This document shows, one piece after another, positions 33,636 through 44,516 of a stretch of DNA of 64,000 nucleotides; position 1 is the stretch's first letter, and each line of letters starts with the position of its first letter. The DNA lies in contig NC_056408.1 of the NCBI RefSeq assembly GCF_905147365.1, positions 12,710,001 to 12,774,000 of the forward strand, given 5' to 3'. The DNA is from Aricia agestis. Taxonomy: Eukaryota; Arthropoda; Insecta; Lepidoptera; Lycaenidae. Under the pieces are notes generated by a model, which was given only the letters and a program-made list of their open reading frames with translations, was not told the DNA's origin and searched no databases. The position numbers and the translations under genes were made by a program.

Positions 33636-34383
33636 CCGAGACATTCTGAAGTCATTCACTTGGAGAAATACTAAATCTATTGCGTTAGAATCTGTATCAT
33701 ATTCCGGCATTATCGCAATATAGTGCAGTAATTTTAGGTTTCATCAGTGGAAAAAAAATTGTGTACACCTTGTTAATGATGATGTAAAAAATTGACATTG
33801 ATATCATGCTGGATAGAAATGTTACAGAGGTCAAAAGGTATTTCAAGCAAATATCTCTCGATCTATTCGTCAGAGGCCAATAAAATATGTGATTACAAAA
33901 ATTCTATTATATAGGTATAGTTTGTGTTAATTTTTTTAAATAACACAAACTACGTTTAAACAATACTTATTCAGACAGCCATGGGCGTACCGAGGGGGGG
34001 GGGGGGGGAGCTGCCCCCCCTGGATCATGTTGATATCCCTACTAAGTATATTATCTAGTACTTTTATCTATAAAAATTTAAAATTAAGAATACGAATTTT
34101 TGCCATTTGTTTGCAATACAATATTTTTACAACTAAAAATTATTAATTTTTATTCTTTGTAACACCTAGCTTATGAAAAATCTGATTTGCCCCCCCCCTG
34201 GCCCAGAACCTGGGTACGCCCGTACAGACAGCCATTACAATAAATACTATAGGTACCAACAATTATTGGCCCCAGTACTTTGTCTAATTTGTTCCTCTAA
34301 AACTGTCATTTTTATTTTTATTATTACTATTACTTACATAACACATATTTTGAAGGTACTACTTAAGGCATTTTATTTTTTAG
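33636..34383. other. Spacer with G/C-tract element
   Basis: Shared 3' flank of the F17-F19 group to about 33770, then the small element at 33983-34224. Confidence 0.55.
33983..34224. mobile_element. Small TIR element with 11-bp target duplication
   Basis: Ends GGGCGTACC and GGTACGCCC are inverse, and the direct repeat CAGACAGCCAT flanks both sides (33972-33982 and 34225-34235). Inside the ends are a long G run (about 33993-34009) and matching C runs. Non-autonomous, class unknown. Confidence 0.7.
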
Positions 34384-34568
34384 TTCGTTTTGAGCAAACA
34401 TGGTTTGGCAACCCTGTTCTAGTAGTAGGGAAGCACCGTTTCAACGGCATAAGAAACCAGGGACTCGAGGCGCATTGGACCTGCGTCAAGAGTCCTAGCG
34501 GTTGTCGCGCCACCATCGTCACACTCGATGACGTCATCATCAAGACACTTAATGAGCACACACATTGA
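34384..34568 (+). CDS. mod(mdg4): F19: FLYWCH terminal exon
   Basis: Follows GGCATTTTATTTTTTAG, phase-2. Core RFEQTWFGNPVLVVGKHRFN, GIRNQGLEAHW (His-Trp where sisters have Arg-Trp), W-T-C, CVKSPSGC, ATIVTLDDVIIKT, EHTH, TGA. 3' flank shared with F18 and P2, with CCAATAAATG near 34848. Confidence 0.87.
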
Positions 34569-35125
34569 CCGCCGAGAGAGTGTGAGGTCATCCACATACG
34601 GAAGTACTGGATACATCGCGATTCGCGCTAGAATCTGTATCTTATTACGGCATTGTCGCAATATAGTGCTGAAATTTTAGATTTCATCTGTGGAAAAAAT
34701 CTTAGTGAGCTGAATTTTTTATACATCTTTATAACGAAGATGTAAAAAATCAAAATAAATATCGTGCTGACTAGAAATATTACGTCTAAACTCTAAAGGT
34801 TGAAAATCAGTATTCCGCAAATATCTCGTGATCTTTTGCTCAGCTGCCAATAAATGTTATTGCAAAAATTCTGTGCGAAGCGGTTATTTTAACTTGTATT
34901 GTACGCCTAATGGTTGTGGTTTCGGGACTCGGGTTACAATTCTTTTTTATTTAAATTAATGTATTAACAATACTCATATTCAGAGAGCCTGTTAGAATAA
35001 ATACTATACTAATAATTCACTTCGGTATTTTTGTACTTTGTTCGTCTAAAACTGTCATTTTTATATTTACTACTTCTTATATAAGACATTTGTATGAACT
35101 ACTTATTAGGTACATTATTTTCTAG
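34569..35125. other. Shared 3' flank and spacer
   Basis: First 190 bases are the group 3' flank (TTATTACGGCATTGTCGCAA and ATTTCATCTGTGGAAAAAA). Remainder is AT-rich. Confidence 0.5.
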
Positions 35126-35310
35126 TTCATTTTGAGCAGACATGGCATGGCAACCCGGTTCTAGTAGTGGGGAAGTACCGGTTCAACCGCAAATACGTTC
35201 AGGGGCCTAAAGCGCGGTGGAGCTGCATCAAGGGCTCCAGCGGTTGTCGCGCCACCATCATCACCTTCGATGACGTCATCATCAAGACACTCAATGAGCA
35301 CACACATTGA
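35126..35310 (+). CDS. mod(mdg4): F20: FLYWCH terminal exon
   Basis: Follows TACATTATTTTCTAG, phase-2. Core HFEQTWHGNPVLVVGKYRFN, RKYVQGPKARW, W-S-C, CIKGSSGC, ATIITFDDVIIKT, EHTH, TGA. Linker matches F18, start matches F19, so it mixes features of two sisters. TTGAATAAATTG near 35430. Confidence 0.87.
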
Positions 35311-35562
35311 CAATAGATATTATATTATTATTATCTGGCCGTCCTCTTGGGGAAATACTGAATCAATCGCTTCAGAATTCGTATCTCATTTTATTTTGTC
35401 GTTTTATCTCACCATAAGTTATGTAACATTGAATAAATTGATTCATAAGCAGTGGACGAACCTACGACGTAGGTCGGTCTGTGATCTGTTGGCTGGGTTT
35501 GACTCAACGCGACCAAATTACCTTGGTCCGTCACCTGCCTATATACAACTTCTCTGATAGTA

Positions 35563-35861
35563 CCATAAAGTTAATATATACCTAGCGGAATAGAGAAACA
35601 AAGGCCTGAGCAAGAGAGATGTCACTATCAGTAACACTGCATGGTAAAAAGAGACGTGTGATACATGACAGCAGCACTCTTTTTTGACGTCCAGTCGGCA
35701 CGTGCCGCACGTTAACAATTTAATCTCATAGAATTCATGTTCAATCATGCTTGTGTAAGTGTATACGTACACATATTTTTCACACAGATGAAAACCAATT
35801 TTGGTTTCGTTTGACAGCTCGAGATTTTTGCTCTATTCCGCTAGGTATAATAACTTTATGG
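35563..35861. repeat. MITE with CCATAAAGTTA ends
   Basis: Left CCATAAAGTTAATATATACC and right GGTATAATAACTTTATGG are inverse, with CTAGCGGAATAGAG and its mirror just inside. A partial copy is at 112-229. Confidence 0.75.
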
Positions 35862-36609
35862 ATAGTACATATGAATGCAACTTCGTATGTAACTCTGTAT
35901 GATATTTTTAATAATTTTAATATAATTTTAAGTAAAATCTACGTGATGTTAATCTCCATATTCTATATTCGTTGCCTTAACAACTTAGCTCTCCCCTATG
36001 AGAGTGAAGCTTTTGCTTTTTTTTGTTTTTTTTTTTACTTGTTGCAAATGTTTTAGTTAGTAGCAAACTCCACCAATATTTTTGTGAAGCTATTTTTACT
36101 AAATAAAGGAAATTAATTAATTTATTATTTATCATTTTGATGTACTAACATCAACTTTATCATCAAGAGTATATCTTTCTATAATTCATGTGTTTCATAT
36201 ATCTTCAATGACTCAAAATACATAATCTACGCAACATGGCATTCCAGACACTTTTAGTAATTCGATGACTCGAGCGTTTATTATACAACATGACTGCGCA
36301 GATATGTACAATACTTAAGGAGAGTACTCTGTACTCGATTCTCATTATAATTATGTAATAAAATTAGGTACTTAATTTTTGTCCGAATTTCACTTTGAGT
36401 GAATCATGGAAACTGCGCTAGGCAAGTAGGCATACCTACTATGCGTCTCAGTATATATATGTATTATCTATGACTATGCGGATATGGGCAAGGGCCCGAG
36501 CGTCACGAGTTTCCCCATAAGTGAAAAAAAATTTTGATCTTTCAGCGCTGCTACTTTCACAGTGAACTCACTACAAGGAATACGTACACACCCTAAAGTA
36601 TTATCACTT

Positions 36610-36796
<187 letters not shown>

Positions 36797-36977
36797 TTTT
36801 TCACCTATGTAATAGCCAGTATAAAATATGATACTTATATAATATGAATTTATTTAATTCAATAAAAAAATGTCTAATAATAATAATTAAATGGTCAAAC
36901 CAGTTTATAGCACAATTTAAATAAAATTTGCACGCATTAAAAAAGATTAAAATTCGCGCATACTTCCTACCTTCTAG

Positions 36978-37168
36978 ACGTAATATGGCGAAGGTCGGCG
37001 ACAGGGAGAGATATCCTGTGTATAGGGCAGCACAGGTACGGGATTCACTCCACTCGGGGTCACAAGACGCGCTGGATCTGTACGAAGAAGAACACCTCCA
37101 GATGCCGAGCGGTCGTCATCACTGCCGAGGATATCATCATCAAATGCATTAATGATCACACACATTAG
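36978..37168 (+). CDS. mod(mdg4): F21: diverged FLYWCH terminal exon
   Basis: Follows CTTCCTACCTTCTAG, phase-2; the correct frame has no ATG start and is easily missed. Core VIWRRSATGRDILCIGQHRY, W-I-C, C-x7-C (CTKKNTSRC, Arg replacing Gly before the second Cys), AVVITAEDIIIKC, DHTH, TAG. All four ligands are present. Diverged from the F16-F20 group immediately upstream. Confidence 0.82.
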
Positions 37169-37958
37169 ATAAAGGCTTCATAACCTTGCTAGAGAAAGCT
37201 ATTGAATTCGATTTAAAGCCAAAACTGCCTCTCTAGCTCTCAAGGTTTGTGGTGCTATAATAAACTCATCCTATTTCAACTGTTCTTGTTGACTGAATGT
37301 TTAAGAAACAAAAATTAATAAAATATGATGAGAAGTAAATTCTCATATAGACAAATGTCTTCTTTCACTTTCAAAAATCTGTTGTGAGAGCACTTCGTTT
37401 GTATGACTTAAATCTTAACACCGGGTTTGGAAAAAGGTTACTTGGTATAGTTCGTGCATAACTTTCAGATAGCCTGGCGATACTGGTGGTTGAAATTGGC
37501 TCATGTGTACACTATCAGCCAATTAAGTCATAGTAAAAGGAGGGGAAGTAAGTTATCTTCATACAAAGGCACCGCGCGCGGCGCGCACACATTGTATGTG
37601 CGCCATAGTATCAATGCGTCGTCGCCACGTACGGCACACAACAAAATGTCGGCGGTACCAGCCTCTAAAACTGGCCGAGATTTTGTTGTGTGCCATGTGG
37701 CGAGTGGCGACGCATTGATACTATGGCGCACACATACAAGCCGCGCGCGGTGCCTTTGTATGAAGATAACTTACTTCCCCTCCTTTTACTATGGTTAAGT
37801 GTATCCGAAAGATCACAAAATCTACGTGTAGTCTCCCTTGCCTTTGCACCCACCGCGATCGATCGCCAAAGACTAAAAAAAAATGTTTAATTTCAACATA
37901 GTTTAAACAATTGTGCGCTAAAGTTATTATTATTTTAACTGTGGTGTTCAATTTCTAG
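37169..37958. other. Spacer with foldback MITE
   Basis: Long palindromic element at 37528-37793. Nothing else recognised; overlapping frames inside are palindrome artefacts. Confidence 0.55.
37528..37793. repeat. Foldback MITE, about 125-bp arms
   Basis: CATAGTAAAAGGAGGGGAAG on the left and its inverse on the right; arms continue through ATCTTCATACAAAGGCACCG, the GCGCGC tract and CATAGTATCAATGCGTCG before a short centre near 37650. GC-rich against its surroundings. Confidence 0.85.
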
Positions 37959-38152
37959 ATAACAGGCCGATTTTCCTGCGGTCGAAAAAGGGGAACCTGA
38001 TATTGAAGCTGGGACGATACCGCTACAACAGGGTTCAGAGTGCCGGGCCGCGGTACAGGTGGCGATGCTCCAGAAACCCGCTGGGATGTCGCGCCAAGCT
38101 CTACACCTTCCACAATAACATCATAGAGGTGGATATAGACCATAACCATTGA
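37959..38152 (+). CDS. mod(mdg4): F22: FLYWCH terminal exon
   Basis: Follows GTGTTCAATTTCTAG, phase-2. Core RPIFLRSKKGNLILKLGRYR, AGPRYRW, W-R-C, CSRNPLGC, AKLYTFHNNIIEV, DHNH, TGA. Rich in Arg and Lys on the exposed strand. F23 lies 220 bases downstream, preceded by CCAATAAAGAAT near 38340 that could serve as F22's polyadenylation signal. Confidence 0.87.
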
Positions 38153-38375
38153 ATGTTACTAGTTGAAATATATTGTTTATAAATTGTTGCTTGTAATTTT
38201 ATTTATGGTAACTGTGGTGATGGATCAGAACTTTTGAAGGTTACTTTTTAGGGCGTTCATTGTGCAGAGTCTGTAGAAGGGGGAAAATGTATTCACCGGA
38301 AGCTAGGTAATCAATTTAAACACCAATTTTATTCGTCAACCAATAAAGAATAACAGTTATATTATTCCGTTCAAG

Positions 38376-38569
38376 GTCCAACTTATACGACCTCGCGATA
38401 CGGGAAGCCGGTGCTTCTGATAGGAGGTTATAGGTACAACAAGGTTCCGTACAGCAACGGCCCCAAAGTGCGATGGTGCTGCAGCAAGCACGGCAAGCCC
38501 GGCTGCCGCGCCAGGCTCATCACACACACCAGCGGCGAGGTCATAGTCATTGGCAGTCACAACCACTGA
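38376..38569 (+). CDS. mod(mdg4): F23: FLYWCH terminal exon
   Basis: Follows ATTATTCCGTTCAAG, phase-2. Core PTYTTSRYGKPVLLIGGYRY, NGPKVRW, W-C-C, C-x7-C (CSKHGKPGC), ARLITHTSGEVIVI, SHNH, TGA. Weak polypyrimidine tract (TTCCGTTCA) compared with neighbours, so splicing may be less efficient. Confidence 0.85.
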
Positions 38570-39500
38570 TTGCTGAAGGGAATGCTGCCTCGCAACATTG
38601 GGACTTAGGGCCTGATTACACCTACCGAGTAGAGTGACGAGACAGTGCTATAGGCCTATTTTAGAATTTGGACGAGAGCACTGTCTCGCCAATCTACTCA
38701 GTAGGTGTAGTTAGGTCCTGCAACGAACGAGACGTCGCGATGAATTTTTAAATGAGCCATTCTAAGTTGGAATAGGCAGACCAAGACCGCGCTGTCAATT
38801 CAATGTGTATCTTGTGTAGTAGTAAATGAAGTTCAATTTTGAATAGCTCATTATCGCCTCGTCGTTAGAATGAAGTGAAGTGACTCTTAGATGCAAGTTG
38901 GTAGCGGACGACTATAAAGCTTCAGTAAACGTCGTGTTGCAGAAACAACACTGTTCTCTATGAATATCTTTGTGATTCGTTAGCTTCAATTAGCTAAGAA
39001 TGAAAAGAAAATCAACACATCAATGACGTGTTGCAATTGTGCAAAGGCTTTATGTCGTACACTGCTAACTTTTAGCTTTAGGCGAGATCTCGCGAGTTTA
39101 TTAATTAGTAAAAGAAGCGCAAGATCGCTCACGATTGGCAGTTTTTGTATCATATGTATTAAATTATAAATGTATATATGTATTATTATAAATACAGTGT
39201 ATATTATTATAATAATTTTTATGTATTGTGAAATAAATGTTAATTTTTAAGATTTCTTTTATTACACTTTTTTGTAAGTAAGTATGTAAATAATAATATT
39301 TTTTTTATGAAAACATAAGTGAATAATAAACTTTTAACGTGACAGGTAATAAAATAAATAGCATAGGACTAGCTTTCTCAAATAATTTTACACCTAAAAG
39401 CAACCTGTTGTAATAGCAAAAAAAGTTTTTAATAATAAATAATTTACTGTTCGAAAAGAGCTATCTTAGCAATAACATTTAATTCGTTTCTTACATGTAG
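38570..39500. other. Spacer with small MITE
   Basis: Inverted repeat at 38608-38720, then AT-rich DNA with AAATAAATGTT near 39231. No gene. Confidence 0.5.
38608..38720. repeat. Small TIR element
   Basis: GGGCCTGATTACACCTACCG at the left and its imperfect inverse (AGTAGGTGTAGTTAGGTCCT) at the right, with an inner GAGACAGTGCT and mirror. About 113 bp. Confidence 0.7.
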
Positions 39501-39691
39501 TACGTTTCGAGCAAACGCGTTTCGGCAACCCGGTGATTGTGGTGGGGAAGTATCGCTACAACAGATGGAGCTACAGCAAGGGCCCCCACGTGCGGTGGAC
39601 CTGCATCAAGAACCAGACGGGCTGCCGCGCAACCATCACCACCATCAACAACATCATAGTCCGCTCCAGGAATTACCATACGCATTTGTGA
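39501..39691 (+). CDS. mod(mdg4): F24: FLYWCH terminal exon
   Basis: Follows GTTTCTTACATGTAG, phase-2. Core RFEQTRFGNPVIVVGKYRYN, SKGPHVRW, W-T-C, CIKNQTGC, ATITTINNIIVRS, YHTH, one Leu, TGA. It bridges the RFEQT group (F13-F20) and the SRFGxPV group (F25 onward). Confidence 0.88.
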
Positions 39692-40776
39692 TTTAGTCAA
39701 CTAATGTATTTTACTGTTTACCACATTGGGTCCTAGGTTACCAATTTGGTGACTGATGTCGCCAATACAGCTTTTATGAGTAATTTTAAAATTGATAACC
39801 CTATGTGCTATAAGAGAAGGTAATTCCTAGGCAGATGGAGGACCTAAGTAATTTAGTCGCGTTACGTCAAACCCATCCGACTGAACACAGCTAAGATTGA
39901 TAGACATATAAGTCGATCAAATGACGTAGGTCCATCAACTGCCTAGGAATCAATTTCCTCAATGGTACCATCAGAGGAATTAATAACTAATGATGACGGT
40001 GATCAAGTCTAAGTTAGTCGTGATTGGTTGGGCTTGACATAACTCGACCCAGTTAAGGAAATTTGTCATCTACCTTTGTATAGATTTCTCCAATAGTGCC
40101 TTTTGTACGGGCGGTGTTATTACACAGGGTTGTCAAATTTATTAAAGTAATAGTAGTGTGTTTATCGCTTGGTTAGGTGGAGTATTGAGTATTGACTCAA
40201 TATGTATGCATAATATCGTGTCGTATATTGCTCTTACAGTTGTGCCTATATTGCTGGTCAGTAGGTGCCTACTAGGTAGTAATTAGTATTTTTTTACAAA
40301 TATTTTATTGTTTACACGTAGTCTTAATTTGGTGTGTTTTTATATACTTTAGAAGCCAATAGTTACACTAGCTAGTCATTAATTTTATCAGAATTTTACA
40401 TAGTTTTGTACATCAAACATACATTTTATAGTTTGCAATTTATTTTTAATCCAGCTGCTGCCCTTCTAGGTTACACGTGGAAGGAATCATCAGATAATTA
40501 TATTCAAGACATAAGATGATCGCTTATCTTCGTTCTTATTCGTAATTAGTCGACTTATGCCATGACTCATGTCATTGTTATTCTTGATTTGTTTGGCTGG
40601 GCTTGACTCACTCCGATCAAATAACATAAATCCGCCCTCTGCCTATGAATAAAATTCTCTGGTATGGTACATTTTGTTCCGTACCGTACAAGTGAATGAA
40701 AATGTTATAAGGCTGTACCATCCCAGTATTTATTAACATGTTTTACGTTTAAGTACCTATGTATAATACTTTAAAG

Positions 40777-41070
40777 CTGGGGTTCCCAATCTTTGTCAGC
40801 CTGCGGCGCAGTTACAAGTACAATATTTTGTCACTGCGCCCTACTCTACCTAACTATTAGAAAAAGATACAGTTTTAATGATTGCAGTTACATTAAGCAG
40901 GTAAATATTTATAAACAAGTATTTAACCTGCTTCACCTAATTAATATAAATAATAATAAATAATTTGATTTTTTTAATATTTGTGCTTTTGGATAATGAT
41001 CGAGTCACGGCGCCCCTCTTGCCTTTCCACGTCGCACAAGGGCACGCGGCGCACAGTTTGGGAACCCCTG
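40777..41070. mobile_element. hAT-like non-autonomous element
   Basis: Ends CTGGGGTTCCCAA and TTTGGGAACCCCTG are inverse and of hAT type. Flanks CTTTAAAG and CTTAAAGC resemble a slightly decayed 8-bp target duplication. Inner TIR parts contain GCGGCGCA and mirror. Confidence 0.75.
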
Positions 41071-41337
41071 CTTAAAGCATATTTTGAAGATTCTTAAGGT
41101 CATAGAAACTAATCAAATCAGATCTCAACAAAAGTTGCAAATATAGTCTTAATGAAAAAAGTTAGTGCTCGATAATTAACTTATATTGCATTTAGTATTC
41201 GTAGTCGGTAATAAACATTTTTTTAATTGGCATTTAATATACAGATGGACCAACGAAAGATAAAATATGTTGAATTTTTATTAGTTTATGAACCTACCCA
41301 AAACAGTAACAATTTTTTTAAAGATGTAGAGTGTATT

Positions 41338-41668
41338 AGTTCCGCGCGGCCTCGCCCGCGTAAATTAGATTTTTCACAGACAAATTAGTCCAAAAAAATA
41401 GCCTATGATCCTTCACTCCAAAAAATTGCTCCAGTAGTTCGTCAGATAAGCCCTTTCAAATAATTTCCCCCGTTTTTTCCACATTTTCCTCTATTTCTTC
41501 GCTCTTATAAGTCTTAGCGTGATAAAATATAGCCTAAAAGCCTTCCTTGATAAATGGGCTATCTAACACTGAAATAATTTTTTTAAATCGGTCTAGTAGT
41601 TCCTGAGATTGGCGCGTTGAAACAAACAAACAGACTCCCGCTTTATAACATTATAAAGTATAGATGAT
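41338..41668. repeat. Interspersed repeat, CGCGCGGCCTCGCCCGCG type
   Basis: GTTCCGCGCGGCCTCGCCCG start shared with 63831 onward and, loosely, 60440 onward; later AAAATTGCTCCAGTAGTTCG is shared too. Class not determined. Confidence 0.65.
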
Positions 41669-42092
41669 ACATAAATTATGAACATAATATTATGTACTTT
41701 TACTAGCCACTTAAATTGTGGAAGAATAGCTATTACATGATTCAAACGTAGTCACTAAAATAACTGTATTGTATTTACTAGTAAAATGTAATACATGGAG
41801 ATAATCTTGAATAAATAACATTTGACGCTTAAAACTTGTATGAGTTAGTTAAATAATTTTAGTCGCATTTTTAAATTAATATAGTTTATCAAAATTGTTT
41901 TCTTCTAATATTATCAGCTGGAGAGGACAGGTTTGGTTCACTGAATGATTAAGTTAATGATAAAAGTCACTACTTGGTTCATATAAAATTAAAAGTATTA
42001 TAATATCATTATGTCTCTCGACAAAAATTCTAAAATTGATCATCACATTCTCTGTATGTTATGCATCAATCAAGGCCCATGTGTCGTTTCAG

Positions 42093-42289
42093 ACGAGCCG
42101 GTGTTCAGTCAGTCCCGGTTCGGTAAGCCGGTGATAATAATCGGGCGGCACCGCTACAACAAGTGGTGCGGCAGTCACGGGCCGCGCGCGCGATGGATGT
42201 GCGTCAAGAAGAGCCAGGGCTGTCGCGCAGTTGTCCTCACATACTTCGACACCATCATCGCCGCTCACCACAAACATAATCACCAGTAA
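42093..42289 (+). CDS. mod(mdg4): F25: FLYWCH terminal exon abutting a MITE
   Basis: Follows CATGTGTCGTTTCAG, phase-2. Core EPVFSQSRFGKPVIIIGRHR, SHGPRARW, W-M-C, CVKKSQGC, AVVLTYFDTIIAA, KHNH, one Gln, TAA. The stop codon is the first three bases of the inverted-repeat element at 42287-42399, so the element may have replaced the original stop. An in-frame ATG upstream (42011) lies in the intron and is not needed. Confidence 0.87.
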
Positions 42290-42399
42290 GGGCTCCCACA
42301 CAAAACTGCGAAATCGCATCGCATCGCAAATATCTGCGACAAAACTCATACTAAAAATGACTTTGCGATGCGAATTCGAGTTATATGTGGGAGCCCTAA
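42287..42399. repeat. Small TIR element touching the F25 stop
   Basis: TAAGGGCTCCCACA at the left and TGTGGGAGCCCTAA at the right; inner GCATCGCAAA and its mirror. About 113 bp. Confidence 0.75.
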
Positions 42400-43402
42400 G
42401 GCGAAACTGCACTATGCTGCGGCGATGCTGACGACAAAACGTTAGGGCTATGAAGTTGCTTCTCTTTCCGTAGTGCCGACATTTTGTGTCGCGTAGCTCC
42501 TTCGATTTCATACGGAGAATATTCTTATATTAGATTAATATTTATACGTGGGAGAGCCATGCTTCAGCACGAATAGGCCGGCTCGACCGGAGAAATACCA
42601 CGTTCTCACAGAAAACCGGCGTGAAACAGCGCTTGCGTTGTGTTTCGCCGAGTGAGTGAGTTTACCGGAGGCCAAATCCCCTACCCTATTCCCTTCCCTT
42701 CCCATCCCTACCCTCCCCTATTATCCTATTCCCTCTTAAAAGGCCGGCAACGCACCTGCAGCTCTTCTGATGCTGCGAGTGTCCATGGGCGACGGTAGTT
42801 GGTTTCCATCAGGTGACCCGTTTGCCCCCTTATTTCATAAAAAAAAAAAAAAAGTCGAGTGTCGCGTCGCTTTACTGCAGCGTAGTGTCGCCTAGTGTGA
42901 TCTTACCGTAAAGGCTTATAAGCAAACACATTTTCGCATTCAGGTATAATTTTAAATATGAATGTGCAGTAACTTTTGTGTAGAATAAAATATTTAAATT
43001 ATTGATTCTTATTTAAAACTGATTAATTAAAAGTAATAATAATATATTTAAATGTTATGTTTCTTATTTTCCTACTACTGGTTGCTACTAACAGATGAAA
43101 GAACAAACACCCATAGATCCTATTTAGGCCACTTCAATCCTGAACGGGCAATATTTTTGTATTTATTCTATTAGGTCCTAACCTTAGAGTATACATTAGC
43201 AAGCTATAGAGCGCGCGCATCGCTTGTTCCCCGTTGTGCCGATCGTAAGCAGAAGTTCTATAGATACTTGTCAAACGTATAACGCAAGTCTAGTGATGTT
43301 CCATGCGCCATCGTAAGACGCTTATAGGAAAATATGTTCACACTCGTGCTTACAGTTCATACCTTGTTAGAAGCACTCTATAGCTTGCTATAATGTATAC
43401 TC
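42400..43402. other. Spacer with SINE
   Basis: SINE at 42548-42853. A pair of CTATAG..GCTATA inverse motifs at about 43198-43395 (AGAGTATACATTAGCAAGCT against AGCTTGCTATAATGTATACTCT) brackets about 200 bp and is probably another small TIR element. No gene. Confidence 0.5.
42548..42853 (+). mobile_element. Lepidopteran SINE copy (forward)
   Basis: From GTGGGAGAGCCATGCTTCAG to a 14-A tail after CCTTATTTCAT. Slightly shorter than the other three copies in the CCCTACC-rich segment. Confidence 0.85.
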
Positions 43403-43597
43403 TATGGTCCTAACGGTGAAAAAAATAGTAGCAACCCGATCATATGGGACCGCGTCGATACTGGCGGAGGCCGCGGAGCAAGCCGCATGCGCTGGCTGTG
43501 CGTCCAGATCGGATGCAAAGCTTCCGTTACCACCTTCGTCGATAAAGCCGTACATAATATCAACGATACTGTACAATATAATCATGCTTACCGACAA
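43403..43597 (+). pseudogene. P4: decayed FLYWCH module
   Basis: Frame reads SSNPIIWDRVDTGGGRGASR, then RMRWLCVQIGCKASVTTFVD and ends QYNHAY. The Trp-x-Cys and second Cys survive (C-x4-C), but the GxYR(F/Y) strand is lost, the final His pair is NHAY, and there is no convincing acceptor, since a TIR arm ends right at its left edge. It resembles F26, 150 bases downstream. Probably an exon whose 5' part was destroyed by the adjacent element. Confidence 0.6.
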
Positions 43598-43742
43598 ATA
43601 ATTAGTTGGCTTAATTTTATGTACATCATTGTATAAAAAGCTGCATAATATTCACATTGTAACATTATTAAAGCAAAAGTTTTCTTCGCCTACTTTGGTC
43701 TTCCCCTGTTTTATTCTGTATATTTTTTATCTTTTCTAATAG

Positions 43743-43948
43743 GTCCATACTCCCAGAACATTGTTTTCGGTGAGTCCCGATTTGGCAATCCGGTGATAAT
43801 AATCGGTGAGAACCGCTATGGCCAGGCGTCGGGGTGCCGGCCCCCTCGCGCGCGCTGGATCTGCATCAAGCGGAACCTCGGCTGCCGAGCCTTCATCATC
43901 ACCTGTGACAACGAAATCGTCCGCATGTGTGAAACACATAACCATTGA
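43743..43948 (+). CDS. mod(mdg4): F26: FLYWCH terminal exon
   Basis: Follows TATCTTTTCTAATAG, phase-2. Core NIVFGESRFGNPVIIIGENR (Asn in the GxYR position), CRPPRARW, W-I-C, CIKRNLGC, AFIITCDNEIVRM, THNH, TGA. Five extra residues (PYSQN) precede the module. Three additional Cys outside the zinc ligands. Confidence 0.86.
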
Positions 43949-44165
43949 GGTTCAGAACTATAGTTTATGAATAATTCTATTAAGGATTATATTTTTTTAT
44001 TGATTGATATAGCTTTCTACATAAAACCACGCTTTGCTTAACTGTGTCTTCTATTTAAAACATAATTTGCTTAAAAACTTTTTTGTTTGTGAATAAACAG
44101 AATAATTGACATGCGACGTACCTAATATTGCTTGTAAAAAAACATTCTGTTATTGTATGTTTCAG

Positions 44166-44515
44166 GATTTCATACTAAACGTGCTTTGACAAACGCAGAC
44201 AGGCAACGTCGTTACAGGCACAGATTGAAACTGGACCCCGTAAAACTTTCTGAATATAAAAGGAGAGATCTGGAAAGGTATCACAAGAAGAAACTACTTG
44301 TGAAAGATATGACGGTACGAGAACACATATCTAAGAAGAGAGCGTGGAACAAAGCAAATAAAAAACGTCGTGAACGGCAGACACGGGCTAAACAAATTAT
44401 GGTCACTTCAAGTTCAAGTAGTTGTATAGACGAAAAACAATGTGAGGAGAAAGTTGATACTGTACACTTTCACATCCAGGTCGTGTATGTACTCACATAC
44501 AAGACCTGGATGTGA
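44166..44515 (+). CDS. N4: basic helical (non-FLYWCH) candidate terminal exon
   Basis: Follows TTGTATGTTTCAG, phase-2. Strongly basic helix-forming sequence: NADRQRRYRHRLKLDP, EYKRRDLERYHKKK, then VKDMTVREHISKKRAW and NKKRRERQ, a Ser-rich linker and an acidic patch. The VKDM-T/S-x-REH-x4-KK-x-W motif is shared with N5. A 52-base hairpin at 44465-44516 includes the stop; beyond it another frame continues DLDVKEEVEKLQEILQ to TAA at about 44551-44553, so the real C-terminus was probably longer before the hairpin arose. An AATAAAGGA follows near 44740. Confidence 0.5.
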
Positions 44516-44516
44516 A
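44465..44516. repeat. Hairpin across the N4 stop
   Basis: CTTTCACATCCAGGTCGTGT is followed after a short loop by ACAAGACCTGGATGTGAAAG, 24-bp arms with one mismatch. The right arm fits the coding sequence; the left looks like an inverted templated copy. Confidence 0.8.

Larger units (their letters stand above)
39692..42092. other. Long gap with hAT-type MITE and repeat relics
   Basis: ACCTACG-type inverted-repeat copies at about 39829-39950 and 40030-40090, hAT-like non-autonomous element at 40777-41070, and a GCCCGCGTAAATTAG-type repeat at 41338-41668 (also at 60440 and 63831). No gene seen. Confidence 0.6.

Noticed and set aside
37454..37951. Several overlapping frames on both strands
   Set aside because: Artefact of the GC-rich palindrome at 37528-37793.
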